Positions 46,045 through 55,224 are shown, counted from the stretch's first letter. The stretch: DNA of 64,000 bases from Photobacterium frigidiphilum (GCF_003025615.1 NZ_PYMJ01000004.1:208185-272184); one strand, 5' to 3'. Notes: a model not told the origin generated them from the letters alone. Numbers and translations: made by a program.

Positions 46045-47433
46045 TTATGCTAGCACTTCTATTTGACCTTTAATGATCTCAGAGTGTGTGCCAAATACCG
46101 CTTGGTAGTTATCACCTTTTGCGAATACACCTGCCGCACCGAGTGCTTTTAAGCGTGGAATATCGACTTTTGAACTATCGAATACCGTTACACGTAAGCG
46201 TGTAATACAAGCTTCTAAGTCTTTGATATTCTCTTTACCGCCAAATGCCATTGCGATGTCTTGCGCTAAACCATCTTTAGATGTATTTACAGCAACACTC
46301 ATTTCTTCTTTATCTTCACGTCCTGGTGTTTTTAAATCTAACGCTTTAATTAAAGTAACGAAAACTAAGAAGTAAATAACAGCGTAAACAAGACCGATAA
46401 CAGGTAGTAACCAGCCATTGGTTGATTGACCGAAAAGCAGCGTGAAGTCGAATAAACCGTGGCTGAATGTTGTACCGTGCTTAATACCAAGCAGAATCAT
46501 TACAACGAATGCAGAACCAGCTAACAGTGCGTGTGCAACATAAAGAACAGGTGCTACAAACAAGAAAGCAAATTCAATTGGTTCGGTAATACCCGTTAAG
46601 AATGATGTTAGTGCCGCAGAGCCTAGAATTGACGCGACCATTAACTTATTTTCTTTTTTAGCCGTTACATACATTGCAAGACAAGCAGCTGGTAAGCCAA
46701 ACATCTTAAACATGTAACCACCGGCTAGATTACCAGCGGTAGGGTCACCCGCAAGGTAACGAGGGATTTCACCTTTAACCACTTCACCAGCAGCTGTTGT
46801 AAATTCACCAACTTCGTAGAAGAAAGGAGCGTTCCAAATATGGTGTAAACCGAAAGGAATTAAAGAACGTTCAACGATACCGTAGATACCAAATGCGACT
46901 TCTGGTGATTGGTAAGCAGCCCATTCAGAGAACGCTGCGATACCTGCACCAATTGGTTGCCATATTAATGCTAAAGCTCCTGCAACAACACATGCCGCTA
47001 AAGAGGTCACAATGGGAACAAAGCGTTTACCACCAAAGAAACCAAGATAGGTAGGTAGTTTAATATCATGATATTTATTAAAGAGTTGCGCTGCCACTAA
47101 CCCCATAATAACGCCACCAAATACACCTGTATCAGTGCCTTCAGCGACAACACCTAATACACGTGTCATGGTTAAATAACCTAATGTTGCTGCAAGTGCT
47201 GCAACACCATCATTTTTAGTAAATCCAAGTGCAACACCAATGGCAAATAGCAATGCCATATTCGCGAATACACCTAGACCTGCTTCTGTCATTATTTGTG
47301 CGACAATATCAGGTAAGAATTTTGCGACTTCCGAGTTACCGCCAATTCCAAGTAAGATACCCGCTGCTGGCATACAGGCGACTGGCAGCATGAGGCTGCG
47401 ACCCATTTTTTGCATTGTACTGAATATGTTCAT
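46045..47433 (-). CDS. ptsG: Glucose-specific PTS enzyme IICB
   Basis: Imports and phosphorylates glucose at the inner membrane with phosphate from EIIA-Glc. 462 residues from the ATG at 47433, which follows GGAG. The IIC domain (about 1-370) has around ten membrane segments, IYGIVERSLIPFGLHHIWN and LTGITEPIEFAF. The IIB domain (about 385-462) carries the phosphorylated Cys at about residue 409 in LEACITRLRV. The text follows E. coli PtsG, including the linker ALDLKTPGRED. No crr or ptsHI is nearby. A hairpin stands in the presumed leader at 47517-47544. Confidence 0.95.
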   Translation of the reverse strand: MNIFSTMQKMGRSLMLPVACMPAAGILLGIGGNSEVAKFLPDIVAQIMTEAGLGVFANMALLFAIGVALGFTKNDGVAALAATLGYLTMTRVLGVVAEGTDTGVFGGVIMGLVAAQLFNKYHDIKLPTYLGFFGGKRFVPIVTSLAACVVAGALALIWQPIGAGIAAFSEWAAYQSPEVAFGIYGIVERSLIPFGLHHIWNAPFFYEVGEFTTAAGEVVKGEIPRYLAGDPTAGNLAGGYMFKMFGLPAACLAMYVTAKKENKLMVASILGSAALTSFLTGITEPIEFAFLFVAPVLYVAHALLAGSAFVVMILLGIKHGTTFSHGLFDFTLLFGQSTNGWLLPVIGLVYAVIYFLVFVTLIKALDLKTPGREDKEEMSVAVNTSKDGLAQDIAMAFGGKENIKDLEACITRLRVTVFDSSKVDIPRLKALGAAGVFAKGDNYQAVFGTHSEIIKGQIEVLA

Positions 47434-48024
47434 TTGAACTCCATCCATTATGAACGTAGAAAGTATATCTAGAAAACTAGATGATTAATTATTTGTTTAT
47501 TAAAAGGTAAAATTATTTATTGCTCATTAAGGCATGAGCAATAATAAATATAAATTAGATGGTTCCTTATATTAATAAATCCTGTTTATTAACATTCCGT
47601 TTTTGTAGCTTGTATTGATTTTCTTGTGCTAATTGCTTTTATTGTTATTTGGTTTTATTTTTCGTTTTCAATGGAATCTATATTACGGGGGTTTTATTTT
47701 TATTTACGAGTTGAACGTCACATTGGACGTAAAGAAGCGTAACGAAAAGTAACATCTAATAATGCCAATGTAACCACTGTGTAACGTGCATACCGTTTAT
47801 TACTTGCAGCGTTAGATTTTGATAAGTTTATTATGAATAATCGTTACCTAACCTTACATTCTGTTTTGAACATTATATGGCTTAAGTCATGTCAAAAAGG
47901 TATTGGGCAACCCCTACCTTTGCTTAAAAGACAAAAGCCATTTGTTCATAAGCATATAGGCAGCGTTAATGGCAACAATTATTATGTCGTCTAGCAAATA
48001 ATAACAATGAAAGAGAGAAAAGAG
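47434..48024. promoter_or_regulatory. 591-bp divergent region with hairpin in the ptsG leader
   Basis: A perfect ten-base hairpin (tattgctcat / atgagcaata, loop taaggc) lies at 47517-47544, about 85 bp upstream of the ptsG start. It could sit in the 5' untranslated RNA or be an operator. I see no match to a full CRP or Mlc site by eye. The remainder is AT-rich without an ORF on either strand. Confidence 0.45.
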
Positions 48025-48750
48025 ATGACTATGTATTCGAGCCAAATTAAAACCGCAACTGTGGCGGCATGCTTTTCTGTAACGGCACAAGAGATTATTG
48101 CGCAATTGATTGAATCTGGTGCTCAGGTTGTCGGCTATGGGCGAGTAGGGGATGAACTGCGTGCGAAGGATTTAGAAAATAAATATAACGGTAAGCTCAC
48201 TGTACTTCTTGGTGATTTAACTGACGAGGAAACGTGTCGTGCATTCGTGGCTAAGTCACTTGATATTTTGGGAGGTTCAATTGATGCTCATTATCATTGC
48301 GCGGGTATTTTTTTATGGAGCACATGGGAAGATGCAGAGCCAAAAGATATTGAGCGATTGTTCAGCGTAAACTTCACAACAGCTTGGATGTTAGGGCGTG
48401 AAATATTCTCTGCTATGAAGCAAAAAGAAGCGGGATCTATTATGTATGTTTCTGCCCGAGATACTATTCGTAATGTATCTTATGGTTTTGGTCCTTATAT
48501 GGCATCTAAACGTGCCCTTAATGGATTAGTAGAAAGTCAGGCGGCTGAGGGTGTTCAATATGGCATAAAAGTAAATGCTGTACTGCCTACGATCATTGAT
48601 ACAGAAGTAAACCGAAAAGGAATGCCTGATATCGATCATAATGAGTGGGTAAACCCATCTCAGTTCGCTAGCTTAATGATTGAATTGACTCAGCCAGCAA
48701 AAACAAACCTGACAGGGGCATTAATACCGGTACAAGGGAAAATGCTTTAG
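48025..48750 (+). CDS. Short-chain dehydrogenase/reductase-like protein with altered nucleotide motif
   Basis: 241 residues from ATG 48025 (AGAG-type site ahead). The SDR layout is seen from HCAGIF (NAG-like), Ser in MYVSARDT, the YMASK active-site Tyr-Lys pair, and NAVLPTIIDTEV. However, the usual TGxxxGIG nucleotide-binding turn is replaced by VAACFSVTAQE with no glycine. Cofactor binding is therefore doubtful, or unusual. The substrate is unknown, and the gene is alone between ptsG and a barrel protein. Confidence 0.75.
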   Translation: MTMYSSQIKTATVAACFSVTAQEIIAQLIESGAQVVGYGRVGDELRAKDLENKYNGKLTVLLGDLTDEETCRAFVAKSLDILGGSIDAHYHCAGIFLWSTWEDAEPKDIERLFSVNFTTAWMLGREIFSAMKQKEAGSIMYVSARDTIRNVSYGFGPYMASKRALNGLVESQAAEGVQYGIKVNAVLPTIIDTEVNRKGMPDIDHNEWVNPSQFASLMIELTQPAKTNLTGALIPVQGKML

Positions 48751-48837
48751 ATACAGTTTAAGGCTGGTTGTTAGCATAACTCTAATAACGCAATAAGGTG
48801 TTCTTTGGTGGGTTTATAGTAAAAACCAAAGAGCCCT

Positions 48838-50199
48838 TTAAAATGGTTGATTAAGCATAACCCACATTGCCGACCCTTCTTCACCAAAAGCCATTTCAAA
48901 ACGGACAGGCACATTAGCGGCTAATGCACGTAGACTGAAACCAACATCGTATTTCATGTCAGTGAGTAATGAATCGAGTTCATACTGTTCTGCGACGCGT
49001 CCCACTTCAATATAAAAGACCGTTTGAAACCAATCTATAGGAAATGGACTCCATGTGTTATCGCGTAAAGGGTTAAAGTCTGGAATTACACGGTATTCGA
49101 CGGTGCCATATAATGCTGCTTTATCATTAAACCGGTTACTATCGTAAGCACGCATTCTATTCCAACCACCTAAACGGGCACCTTCCCACATGGGGGTTTG
49201 ATGCTTATCTAATACACCACCGCCTTCCTGCAAACTTTCTGACTTATCCCATGAGGGAGAGTAAGCACTCCAGACATTAAATGCGATAACATTTTGTCTC
49301 GTCCATGAAAAGTCATCAAGTTCTATATAATGCGCATAATCAAGTTCAATTGCATTCCAACTTTGCGTTGAATTTCCAATACCAAAATCGACAGAGAATT
49401 GACCATTAAAACGATATCCTCTGGCTGGGTTTGCGGGGTAATCGGTATTATCATGCTCAAGATAGAACCTAATACCATTCGTATTTATTACGGGTTCTTC
49501 AGCAAATTTATCTGCTGTCCATTTGGAGTAAAACAGCTCAGTTCCTAAAATTGTTTGCCCTGTTGAAAAAGGAGTACCACCACCGATATTATCTCTATTA
49601 ACGGCGATACCGCGATCTAATTGAATAATGGGTAGGGCATTATCAGTACTTTCTCCCCAAGGTAGAACATAACGAAAATCGGCTTCAAACCAATTGCTAT
49701 AACCTTGAGTCTGCAAAGGAGAGGTACTCTTCGGATCATTCGATTCCAGATCGCGAATGGAATCATTACTGCCATCGAGGTATAGACGCTGATTAGGGTA
49801 ATACGCATAGGCACCGAGCATCGTGATGAATACGCGATCTGTGAGTGGTGGTTTGTAGCCACTTACAGTAAACATAGCGCCAGCTGTGCGTTCTTCTTTA
49901 TTATCACCATCAATTTCATTTGTGACATCAAGCTCTTCACCTACGAATATCGTTGCCACCATTGTCATTTGTGGCTGAAGATACCCATCAAATATCCCCA
50001 CAGCTCCGGTCGTTAGCCCCATACTGTCAGAACTGAATATATAGGGTAATACCACCCAAGAACTTTGCTTTTGATTGTGATGGTTAATTTTTTCTACAAT
50101 GTATTCGCTTGCGTAGGTTTGCTGTGTAGCAAAAACACTCAGTGTTAAAAACGTCAAAGACAGTTTTTTTAAACAGTGTAAGACGAAAGTATTTTCCAT
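48838..50199 (-). CDS. BamA/TamA-type outer-membrane barrel protein without POTRA domains
   Basis: 453 residues from ATG 50199. A signal peptide (about 8-30, LTFLTLSVFATQQTYA-S) leads straight into the beta-barrel, so the POTRA domains of BamA/TamA are missing. Alternating strands and the 'surface antigen' type features EHDNTDYPANPARGYRF, LGGWNRMRAYDSNRFND and YGTVEYRVIP are present. It ends in MWVMLNQPF, a typical C-terminal aromatic for outer-membrane insertion. It is likely an outer-membrane protein of unknown role. It is divergent from the VOC gene. Confidence 0.8.
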   Translation of the reverse strand: MENTFVLHCLKKLSLTFLTLSVFATQQTYASEYIVEKINHHNQKQSSWVVLPYIFSSDSMGLTTGAVGIFDGYLQPQMTMVATIFVGEELDVTNEIDGDNKEERTAGAMFTVSGYKPPLTDRVFITMLGAYAYYPNQRLYLDGSNDSIRDLESNDPKSTSPLQTQGYSNWFEADFRYVLPWGESTDNALPIIQLDRGIAVNRDNIGGGTPFSTGQTILGTELFYSKWTADKFAEEPVINTNGIRFYLEHDNTDYPANPARGYRFNGQFSVDFGIGNSTQSWNAIELDYAHYIELDDFSWTRQNVIAFNVWSAYSPSWDKSESLQEGGGVLDKHQTPMWEGARLGGWNRMRAYDSNRFNDKAALYGTVEYRVIPDFNPLRDNTWSPFPIDWFQTVFYIEVGRVAEQYELDSLLTDMKYDVGFSLRALAANVPVRFEMAFGEEGSAMWVMLNQPF

Positions 50200-50279
50200 G
50201 ATATCCATATCTATGTGGCGACTTAACGTTATTGGATAAGTATAGTACTGTTAAAACAAAGATTAAGGTTGATGATTAA

Positions 50280-50699
50280 ATGAAACAATCAATTATTCAT
50301 ATTGCGCTAGTAGTTAAAGATTACGATGAAGCGATTGATTTTTATGTTAATAAATTACAGTTTGAGCTGATTGAAGATACCTACCAGCCAGAACAGGATA
50401 AACGATGGGTTGTTGTCTCACCTCCTGGCTCTAACGGGGTGGCGTTACTGTTAGCACGTGCATCAAAACCAGAACAGCATGACTTCATTGGCAATCAAGC
50501 GGGTGGGCGTGTTTTTCTATTCTTAAATACTGACGATTTTTGGCGAGACTATAACCGAATGGTATCTGAAGGTATTACATTTTTGAGACCTCCCCAAGAG
50601 CAAGATTATGGAACCGTTGCCGTATTTGAAGATCTATATGGTAATCGCTGGGATCTGCTTCAAATGAATGATGACCACACTATGTCTAGCAGAATGTAA
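50280..50699 (+). CDS. VOC-superfamily (glyoxalase/bleomycin-resistance-like) protein
   Basis: 139 residues. Paired beta-alpha-beta-beta-beta modules start with IIHIALVVKDYDEAIDFYV (metal-ligand His) and end with VAVFEDLYGNRWDLLQ (metal-ligand Glu). The middle has RVFLFLNTDDFWRDYNRM. It is a metal-dependent enzyme or binding protein of unknown substrate. It lies 66 bp before the HD gene on the same strand. Confidence 0.85.
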   Translation: MKQSIIHIALVVKDYDEAIDFYVNKLQFELIEDTYQPEQDKRWVVVSPPGSNGVALLLARASKPEQHDFIGNQAGGRVFLFLNTDDFWRDYNRMVSEGITFLRPPQEQDYGTVAVFEDLYGNRWDLLQMNDDHTMSSRM

Positions 50700-50765
50700 T
50701 ACTCTATATAGCACATAATACTTGTATATCTAATGTATGAATCTGAAGCCAAGGATGGTGTCTTA

Positions 50766-51347
50766 ATGAAAGAAATTACACAAATTCTCGATTTTATCGT
50801 TGAGATCGAAAAGTTAAAATCGGTTATTCGCAATACTCGGCCAGTAGGCCTGGAACGTTATGAAAATTCTGCCGAGCACAGCTGGCATGTGTGCCTTTCT
50901 GCTTTAATGCTCAAAGATTATGCTAATGAGCCCGTTGATATTAACCGCGTAATCAAGATGCTGCTTATCCATGATTTAGGCGAGATTGATGCGGGCGATA
51001 CGATAATATACGCCAGTGAAACAGTTGAAAATAAGCAAAATGAAGAAGCTGGATTAAAGCGTGTTTTTGACTTGTTACCTGATGGGCTAGGTGAAGAATA
51101 TTTGTCGTTATGGCATGAGTTTGAAGCCGGTGAAACGGCGGAATCTAAATACGCTAAGGCCATTGATCGTGTTCCACCTCTACTGCATAACCTTCAAGGT
51201 AATGGGCATAGTTGGAAAAAGCACAATATTTCTAAAGAGAAAGTCTTTTCATTAAATGGACGTCGAATTTCAGACGGAAGCCAACAACTTTGGGATACCC
51301 TTGAAGTAAAGCTACAGCAAGGCGTTATTGATGGCTTGCTAAAGTAA
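50766..51347 (+). CDS. HD-domain hydrolase, HD_3 type
   Basis: 193 residues from ATG 50766. Metal-binding residues are seen in ENSAEHSWHV, the HD pair in LLIHDLGEIDAGD, and the late Asp in AKAIDRVPPLL. The layout resembles YfbR-like nucleotidases and HD_3 proteins, so hydrolysis of nucleotides is plausible but unproven. It may be cotranscribed with the VOC gene. Confidence 0.82.
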   Translation: MKEITQILDFIVEIEKLKSVIRNTRPVGLERYENSAEHSWHVCLSALMLKDYANEPVDINRVIKMLLIHDLGEIDAGDTIIYASETVENKQNEEAGLKRVFDLLPDGLGEEYLSLWHEFEAGETAESKYAKAIDRVPPLLHNLQGNGHSWKKHNISKEKVFSLNGRRISDGSQQLWDTLEVKLQQGVIDGLLK

Positions 51348-51482
51348 AATTGTTTGAATATTCATTGCATTTAAAATATTTGAACTCTATCTTAATCCTC
51401 TCCTTTTTATTTGTTTTTTATATGTTTTTGTATGAACATACAGCATTAAAGTTATGATATTAATGATAAAGGTGTAAGTAAG

Positions 51483-51761
51483 ATGAGTAAGTTTCAATTT
51501 TTCTGCAAACCTGATTCAAATCGAAAAGAGTTTACTTTTTTGAATCCAACCTCAGATACATTTTTACAAGAAAAAGAACAGTTACTCATGCAGGGTTTTG
51601 AGGTGGAAGATGACTATATTTATGCAGAAACTGAGGGTGAAGCAGTAGAAAAATTCAAGTCGAACTTTGTCTATGTTATTGAGGAATATCACGCATCAAA
51701 CCCTATCACTGCGGTTGTTCATTTTTTTATTGAGTTATGGCGCAGCATTGGGAAAAAGTAA
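51483..51761 (+). CDS. Small hypothetical protein
   Basis: 92 residues. It begins MSKFQFFCKPDSNRKEF, has an acidic middle (EVEDDYIYAETEGEAVEKF) and a C-terminal amphipathic or membrane-peripheral helix (PITAVVHFFIELWRSIGKK). I do not recognise it. A short frame (51737-51847) overlaps its end by 25 bases. Confidence 0.6.
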   Translation: MSKFQFFCKPDSNRKEFTFLNPTSDTFLQEKEQLLMQGFEVEDDYIYAETEGEAVEKFKSNFVYVIEEYHASNPITAVVHFFIELWRSIGKK

Positions 51762-51847
51762 ATTCAAAACATCAGTATGAAGTACGTCAGGATCAAGATC
51801 AGCTGAAGGCGTTACTGCATCGTTTATTCATTGAAATTGGCAAATGA
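51737..51847 (+). CDS. Possible overlapping 36-codon ORF
   Basis: Starts ATG 51737 inside the end of the preceding gene in another frame. It reads MAQHWEKVNSKHQYEV, then RQDQDQLKALLHRLFIEIGK, and stops at TGA 51845-51847. The composition looks protein-like. The next ATG overlaps its stop (ATGA), a sign of translational coupling. Could be a real small gene or a relic. Confidence 0.4.
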   Translation: MAQHWEKVNSKHQYEVRQDQDQLKALLHRLFIEIGK

Positions 51848-51951
51848 CATATTATCAAGGCACGCCGTAAGAGCTCGAACATTCTGTCGCCATGTTTCTA
51901 ATTGTTATGCGTAAAGATGGTGAATTAATCAGCGCTTATTACTTTCAGTAC
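51844..51951 (+). pseudogene. Relic of a small coupled gene, broken by a stop
   Basis: ATG 51844 overlaps the previous stop (ATGA). The frame reads MTYYQGTP, then TAA, then [20 protein letters not shown] and [10 protein letters not shown] single change CAA to TAA would explain the break. The right boundary is arbitrary because the frame runs on into efpL upstream DNA. Confidence 0.4.
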
Positions 51952-52012
51952 TTGCCTAAAATCCAGTTCATGCTATTTTCCACAATACGATTTATTTTTT
52001 GGAATATTGATC

Positions 52013-52588
52013 ATGCCAAAGGCTAGTGAAATAAAGAAGTTTGCAGCTATCGAACATAACGGAAAAGTGTTTTTAGTTAAAGATATTAAGAAGCTAACAC
52101 CGAGTGGTCGTGCTGGTGCAAGTCTTTATCGTATGCGTTTATACGATGTGGCAACTGGTTCGAAAACAGATGAAAGCTTCAAAGCTGATGAAATGATTAC
52201 TCTGGCTGATTTCCGCCGTCATTCTGTTATGTTTTCATACATCGATGGTGATGAGTATGTCTTCATGGATAGCGAAGATTACACGCCATATAATTTCAAT
52301 AAAGAAAGTATTGCAGAAGAGCTGCTTTTCATTACCGAAGATACACAAGGTCTGCAAGTTCTGACTGTTGATGATTTGCCAGTAGCCATCGAGCTACCAG
52401 CAACGGTTGATATGGTTATTAGTGAGACAGATCCTTCAATTAAAGGCGCATCGGCGAGTGCTCGTACTAAGCCTGCAATTATGTCTACAGGTTTGTCTGT
52501 TCAAGTGCCTGAATACATCGCATCTGGCGAAAAGATTAAGATCAACACCGCAGAACAGAAGTTCATGAGCCGTGCTGATTCAAAGTAA
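52013..52588 (+). CDS. efpL: Elongation factor P-like protein EfpL (YeiP)
   Basis: 191 residues (E. coli YeiP 190). A paralogue of EF-P that helps ribosomes stalled on difficult motifs. Domain I begins [18 protein letters not shown], with the tRNA-facing loop [17 protein letters not shown] (an Arg at the tip, as in EfpL rather than the modified Lys of EF-P). [18 protein letters not shown] and the closing [20 protein letters not shown] and [13 protein letters not shown] match. ATG 52013 follows GGAA; the two upstream codons (TTG ATC) are not needed. Confidence 0.95.
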   Translation: MPKASEIKKFAAIEHNGKVFLVKDIKKLTPSGRAGASLYRMRLYDVATGSKTDESFKADEMITLADFRRHSVMFSYIDGDEYVFMDSEDYTPYNFNKESIAEELLFITEDTQGLQVLTVDDLPVAIELPATVDMVISETDPSIKGASASARTKPAIMSTGLSVQVPEYIASGEKIKINTAEQKFMSRADSK

Positions 52589-52644
52589 TCGAATCTAAAC
52601 TAATTTGAAAGTAGAGTGGCTATTCAGCACTTTACTTATTGATC

Positions 52645-52687
52645 AAAAGCACCGTATTGACGGTGCTTTTTTATACCCAAGTTACCT
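52645..52687. terminator. efpL terminator joined to a solo repeat end
   Basis: Eleven-base perfect arms aaaagcaccgt / acggtgctttt with loop attg and T-run (52645-52672). tatacccaagttacct (52672-52687), a lone end of the dispersed repeat, follows at once. Confidence 0.85.
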
Positions 52688-52718
52688 ATAGCAATTGTGT
52701 CCCGTCTGAGTTTTTATT

Positions 52719-53348
52719 CTAAACACCGATTTCGTTTTGTAACTGAGCAAGAAAACCCTTCATATATTCTGTTCTTATCTGCGCTTCTTTTTCGGCCGTT
52801 TTCGTATTCATGGTGTCTTTGAGCTTAAAAAGCTTGTTATAAAAATGGTCGACAGAAAAGTGTTTATCATCATACTGACGGTGCTCACAGAATGGGTCAT
52901 CATTCGAATATAAGTTTGCACCAAATGTAGTACCTACCTGTATGCATCGCGCAATACCAATAGCCCCTAAAGCATCAATTCTGTCAGCATCTTGTACGAC
53001 TGCTGCCTCAATAGTTTTGATGTCGATGTTGGCACTATAACTATGCGCCTCTATAGCATGCTCGATGTCAGCGTAAAAACGCCCAGGGTAGTTGATCGAC
53101 TTTAAGTAAGTAATGGCTTGCTTTGCTGCAAATTGAGAGCCTAAATGTCTATCAGGGTGGTTCTTTGGTAAGGAGACACAATCGTGTAACCAAGCGGCAG
53201 GAATCACGATGTCTAACGATGCCCCTTCTTGAATGGCAAACGCTTTTGCTGAGGCAACAACCCGTTCTATGTGATTGATGTCGTGCGCAGGATCAGCAGC
53301 CATTATACTTACTACGATGTTTTTTAATTGTCGTTCTACTTGCAGCAT
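52719..53348 (-). CDS. HD-domain phosphohydrolase (YedJ-like)
   Basis: 209 residues. HD-superfamily residues: AHDINHIERVVASA (first His), AAWLHDCVSLPKNHPDR (HD pair), HAIEAHSYSA, and QDADRIDALGAIGIAR (late Asp). The arrangement is that of E. coli YedJ and related metal-dependent phosphohydrolases of unknown physiological substrate. Soluble. Single-gene unit. Confidence 0.85.
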   Translation of the reverse strand: MLQVERQLKNIVVSIMAADPAHDINHIERVVASAKAFAIQEGASLDIVIPAAWLHDCVSLPKNHPDRHLGSQFAAKQAITYLKSINYPGRFYADIEHAIEAHSYSANIDIKTIEAAVVQDADRIDALGAIGIARCIQVGTTFGANLYSNDDPFCEHRQYDDKHFSVDHFYNKLFKLKDTMNTKTAEKEAQIRTEYMKGFLAQLQNEIGV

Positions 53349-53513
53349 AAATCAGTATACCTTTCTTATTCTTTCGTTAGAAATATACCATTATTGTGAT
53401 GAATAATTTAAACAAGTCATTGAGTCTTGTCTAGACTAACATTAAGTGACAAGAAAAAGTTATGAAGTTGTGGTTAAACAAATAGATAGAAAGCGACTCA
53501 AGGAATAAAAACT

Positions 53514-53840
53514 ATGATGAAAGCAAGGCTCATTTTTATCGCTGTACTGTCATTATCAGCTATCGGGTGCACAAGTGCTGATTATGATAATTATAAATTC
53601 TTTCCTGAGGAATATGTTACTAACGTTAAATATGACAGTATTTATCATTATGGCTATAACCAAGGCTGTGAGAGTGCGTTGAAAGAAAAGAATGTAGAGG
53701 ATACCGAGTATCAAAAGGATGAAACATTTGATGGCGGGTTAACTCGATTTAATGATGGTTGGGATGCAGGTAATGCGGCATGTAAAAATGGAATGAGGAA
53801 TGTTATGTATACATTAAAGCAGTCGAGCACTGAAGGTTAA
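53514..53840 (+). CDS. Small lipoprotein with two similar motifs
   Basis: 108 residues. The lipoprotein signal MMKARLIFIAVLSLSAIGC is followed by TSADYDN, so the mature Cys is residue 19. Two related segments are seen: HYGYNQGCESALKEK and FNDGWDAGNAACKNG, each with Gly-Trp/Tyr, Gly and Cys, which may pair as a disulphide. AGGAA stands ahead of the ATG. Not recognised. A hairpin terminator is at 53902-53921. Confidence 0.72.
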   Translation: MMKARLIFIAVLSLSAIGCTSADYDNYKFFPEEYVTNVKYDSIYHYGYNQGCESALKEKNVEDTEYQKDETFDGGLTRFNDGWDAGNAACKNGMRNVMYTLKQSSTEG

Positions 53841-54244
53841 TTGTCTGACGAATAAATAATTTTTTTCGTTGTAAATCTACTTGCATCATCCTAATAATTT
53901 TACGTCATCGAAAGGTGACGTTTGGTTTATTTTTTTGCTGGCGTTAACCGCTTATATTAAGTTCTCCTCGTAAAGTGGATAATATTCCACATTCATTCAA
54001 CATTGTAATAGAATTATGAATATTTGACGACTAAATGAAAGAAAGTTTATTATCATGAAAAATTATAAGTCTTACGAGATAAAGTATATTTTAATAGCAG
54101 ATTTTAATTTGAAAGTGTATAAAAAATAGGCTCTAAAAAGAGCCTATTAAACGAGTTTATCAATCAGGTTAATGTCGAAATCACCTAGCCAGATTATTTC
54201 TTGATCGTTTTTTTCTGATATCAATACATCGAATTGCTATCATA
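53841..54244. other. 404-bp spacer with two terminators and a coding-like relic
   Basis: 53902-53921: acgtcatc / ggtgacgt hairpin with T-rich tail, ending the lipoprotein gene. 54125-54148: perfect aataggctc / gagcctatt hairpin. 54147-54236 (minus): an open run of 29 codons reading QFDVLISEKNDQEIIWLGDF and DINLIDKLV that stops at the hairpin, with no good start; it may be the tail of a lost gene or follow a frameshift from the 91-residue gene. Confidence 0.5.
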
Positions 54245-54520
54245 TTACGCTGCTTTTGACTCAGTCAGAGCAGTTACTTGATAGTCTTGAAAGTTGATAG
54301 GTACAGCCATATGTACTTCAGATAACAGCAAATAAGCACTTTCGTTCATTTCTACAACAACTTGTAGGTGATGTTCAATAGTGTTTTGTAGTACCTGTGT
54401 AGCTTTAATATTCTCCTGAGCCTTCAAAGGAGAGTAGCTGTTATTACCAGCGTAGATCCACATATTGAAAGGAACTTTACTCCTTTCAAGTTGCTCGACA
54501 AAGTTAGCGATGTTTTTCAT
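54245..54520 (-). CDS. Small hypothetical protein
   Basis: 91 residues, soluble, with an AGGA ribosome site nine bases before the ATG. It begins MKNIANFVEQLERSKVPFNM and contains NMWIYAGNNSYSP and an AYLLLSEVHMAVPINFQDYQ stretch. I do not recognise the family. A coding-like tail follows in another frame (54147-54236). Confidence 0.6.
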   Translation of the reverse strand: MKNIANFVEQLERSKVPFNMWIYAGNNSYSPLKAQENIKATQVLQNTIEHHLQVVVEMNESAYLLLSEVHMAVPINFQDYQVTALTESKAA

Positions 54521-55053
54521 AAAAATCCTTTTTATAAACCAATATAATAATATTGACAGTTCTTATTATGGGAATATTAATTAAATTTTCAATTAGAATT
54601 GATCTACTTTGTGCGTTAATTGAGAGGTCGGAAGGTTTTTCAACTAATTTTTGCAGTATGAAATACGAAATCAAGGTGAAGTTGTAAGAAATGGTATATT
54701 TGCTACTGATTTAATGTGAGCTTGGTTATTATTTTTCAGAATAGATAAAGCCTTACTATCAAACGGGTTTTATATAATTGAGTGTTGATTAAGTTTGTGA
54801 TTTTTCACCAGTTTATCTAATAATATTAAAGTGCTTTTTATAATTCGCCTGTATATGCAACAGCTGTCTTATTGTGGCGGGCCGTAATGTTTAATCGTTA
54901 TTTTTAAATAATTAAACTTGTAAGAAAGAATGCAACCATTTATTACTGAATAGCATAGAAATATGAAAAGCCAACATTTGTCAGCTTTTCGTTTTGTTGT
55001 CCATAATACTTACATAAATGTTTATAAAGATACGTTGAATATTCTGTACGATT
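54521..55053. other. 533-bp AT-rich spacer
   Basis: No ORF of note. The only structure is a hairpin at about 54963-54989 (gaaaagc / gcttttc), which on the minus strand could terminate the small gene at 55054-55224. The left part should hold the promoter of the 91-residue gene. Confidence 0.4.
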
Positions 55054-55224
55054 TTATGGATAACCGCCTTCCTTTTTGTCTGAGTCTTGTTGTATTGTCC
55101 AATGTTCATTGGGATCGTAGTTCTTGTCACAGATATCGATAGAAAAGCCCATATCGGCGATTTCTTTCAATGTTAAGTTATCTGCTAATTTGGCGATTTC
55201 TCCAACTTTATTACGTAGTTCCAT
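55054..55224 (-). CDS. 56-residue small protein
   Basis: A short gene below the usual length cut-offs. AGAGG stands ten bases before ATG 55224. The product begins MELRNKVGEIAKLADNLTLK, continues EIADMGFSIDICDKNYDPNE, and ends HWTIQQDSDKKEGGYP. It looks soluble with an N-terminal amphipathic helix and a hydrophilic tail. Codon use is like that of neighbouring genes, and a hairpin lies downstream. The family is not recognised. Confidence 0.65.
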   Translation of the reverse strand: MELRNKVGEIAKLADNLTLKEIADMGFSIDICDKNYDPNEHWTIQQDSDKKEGGYP

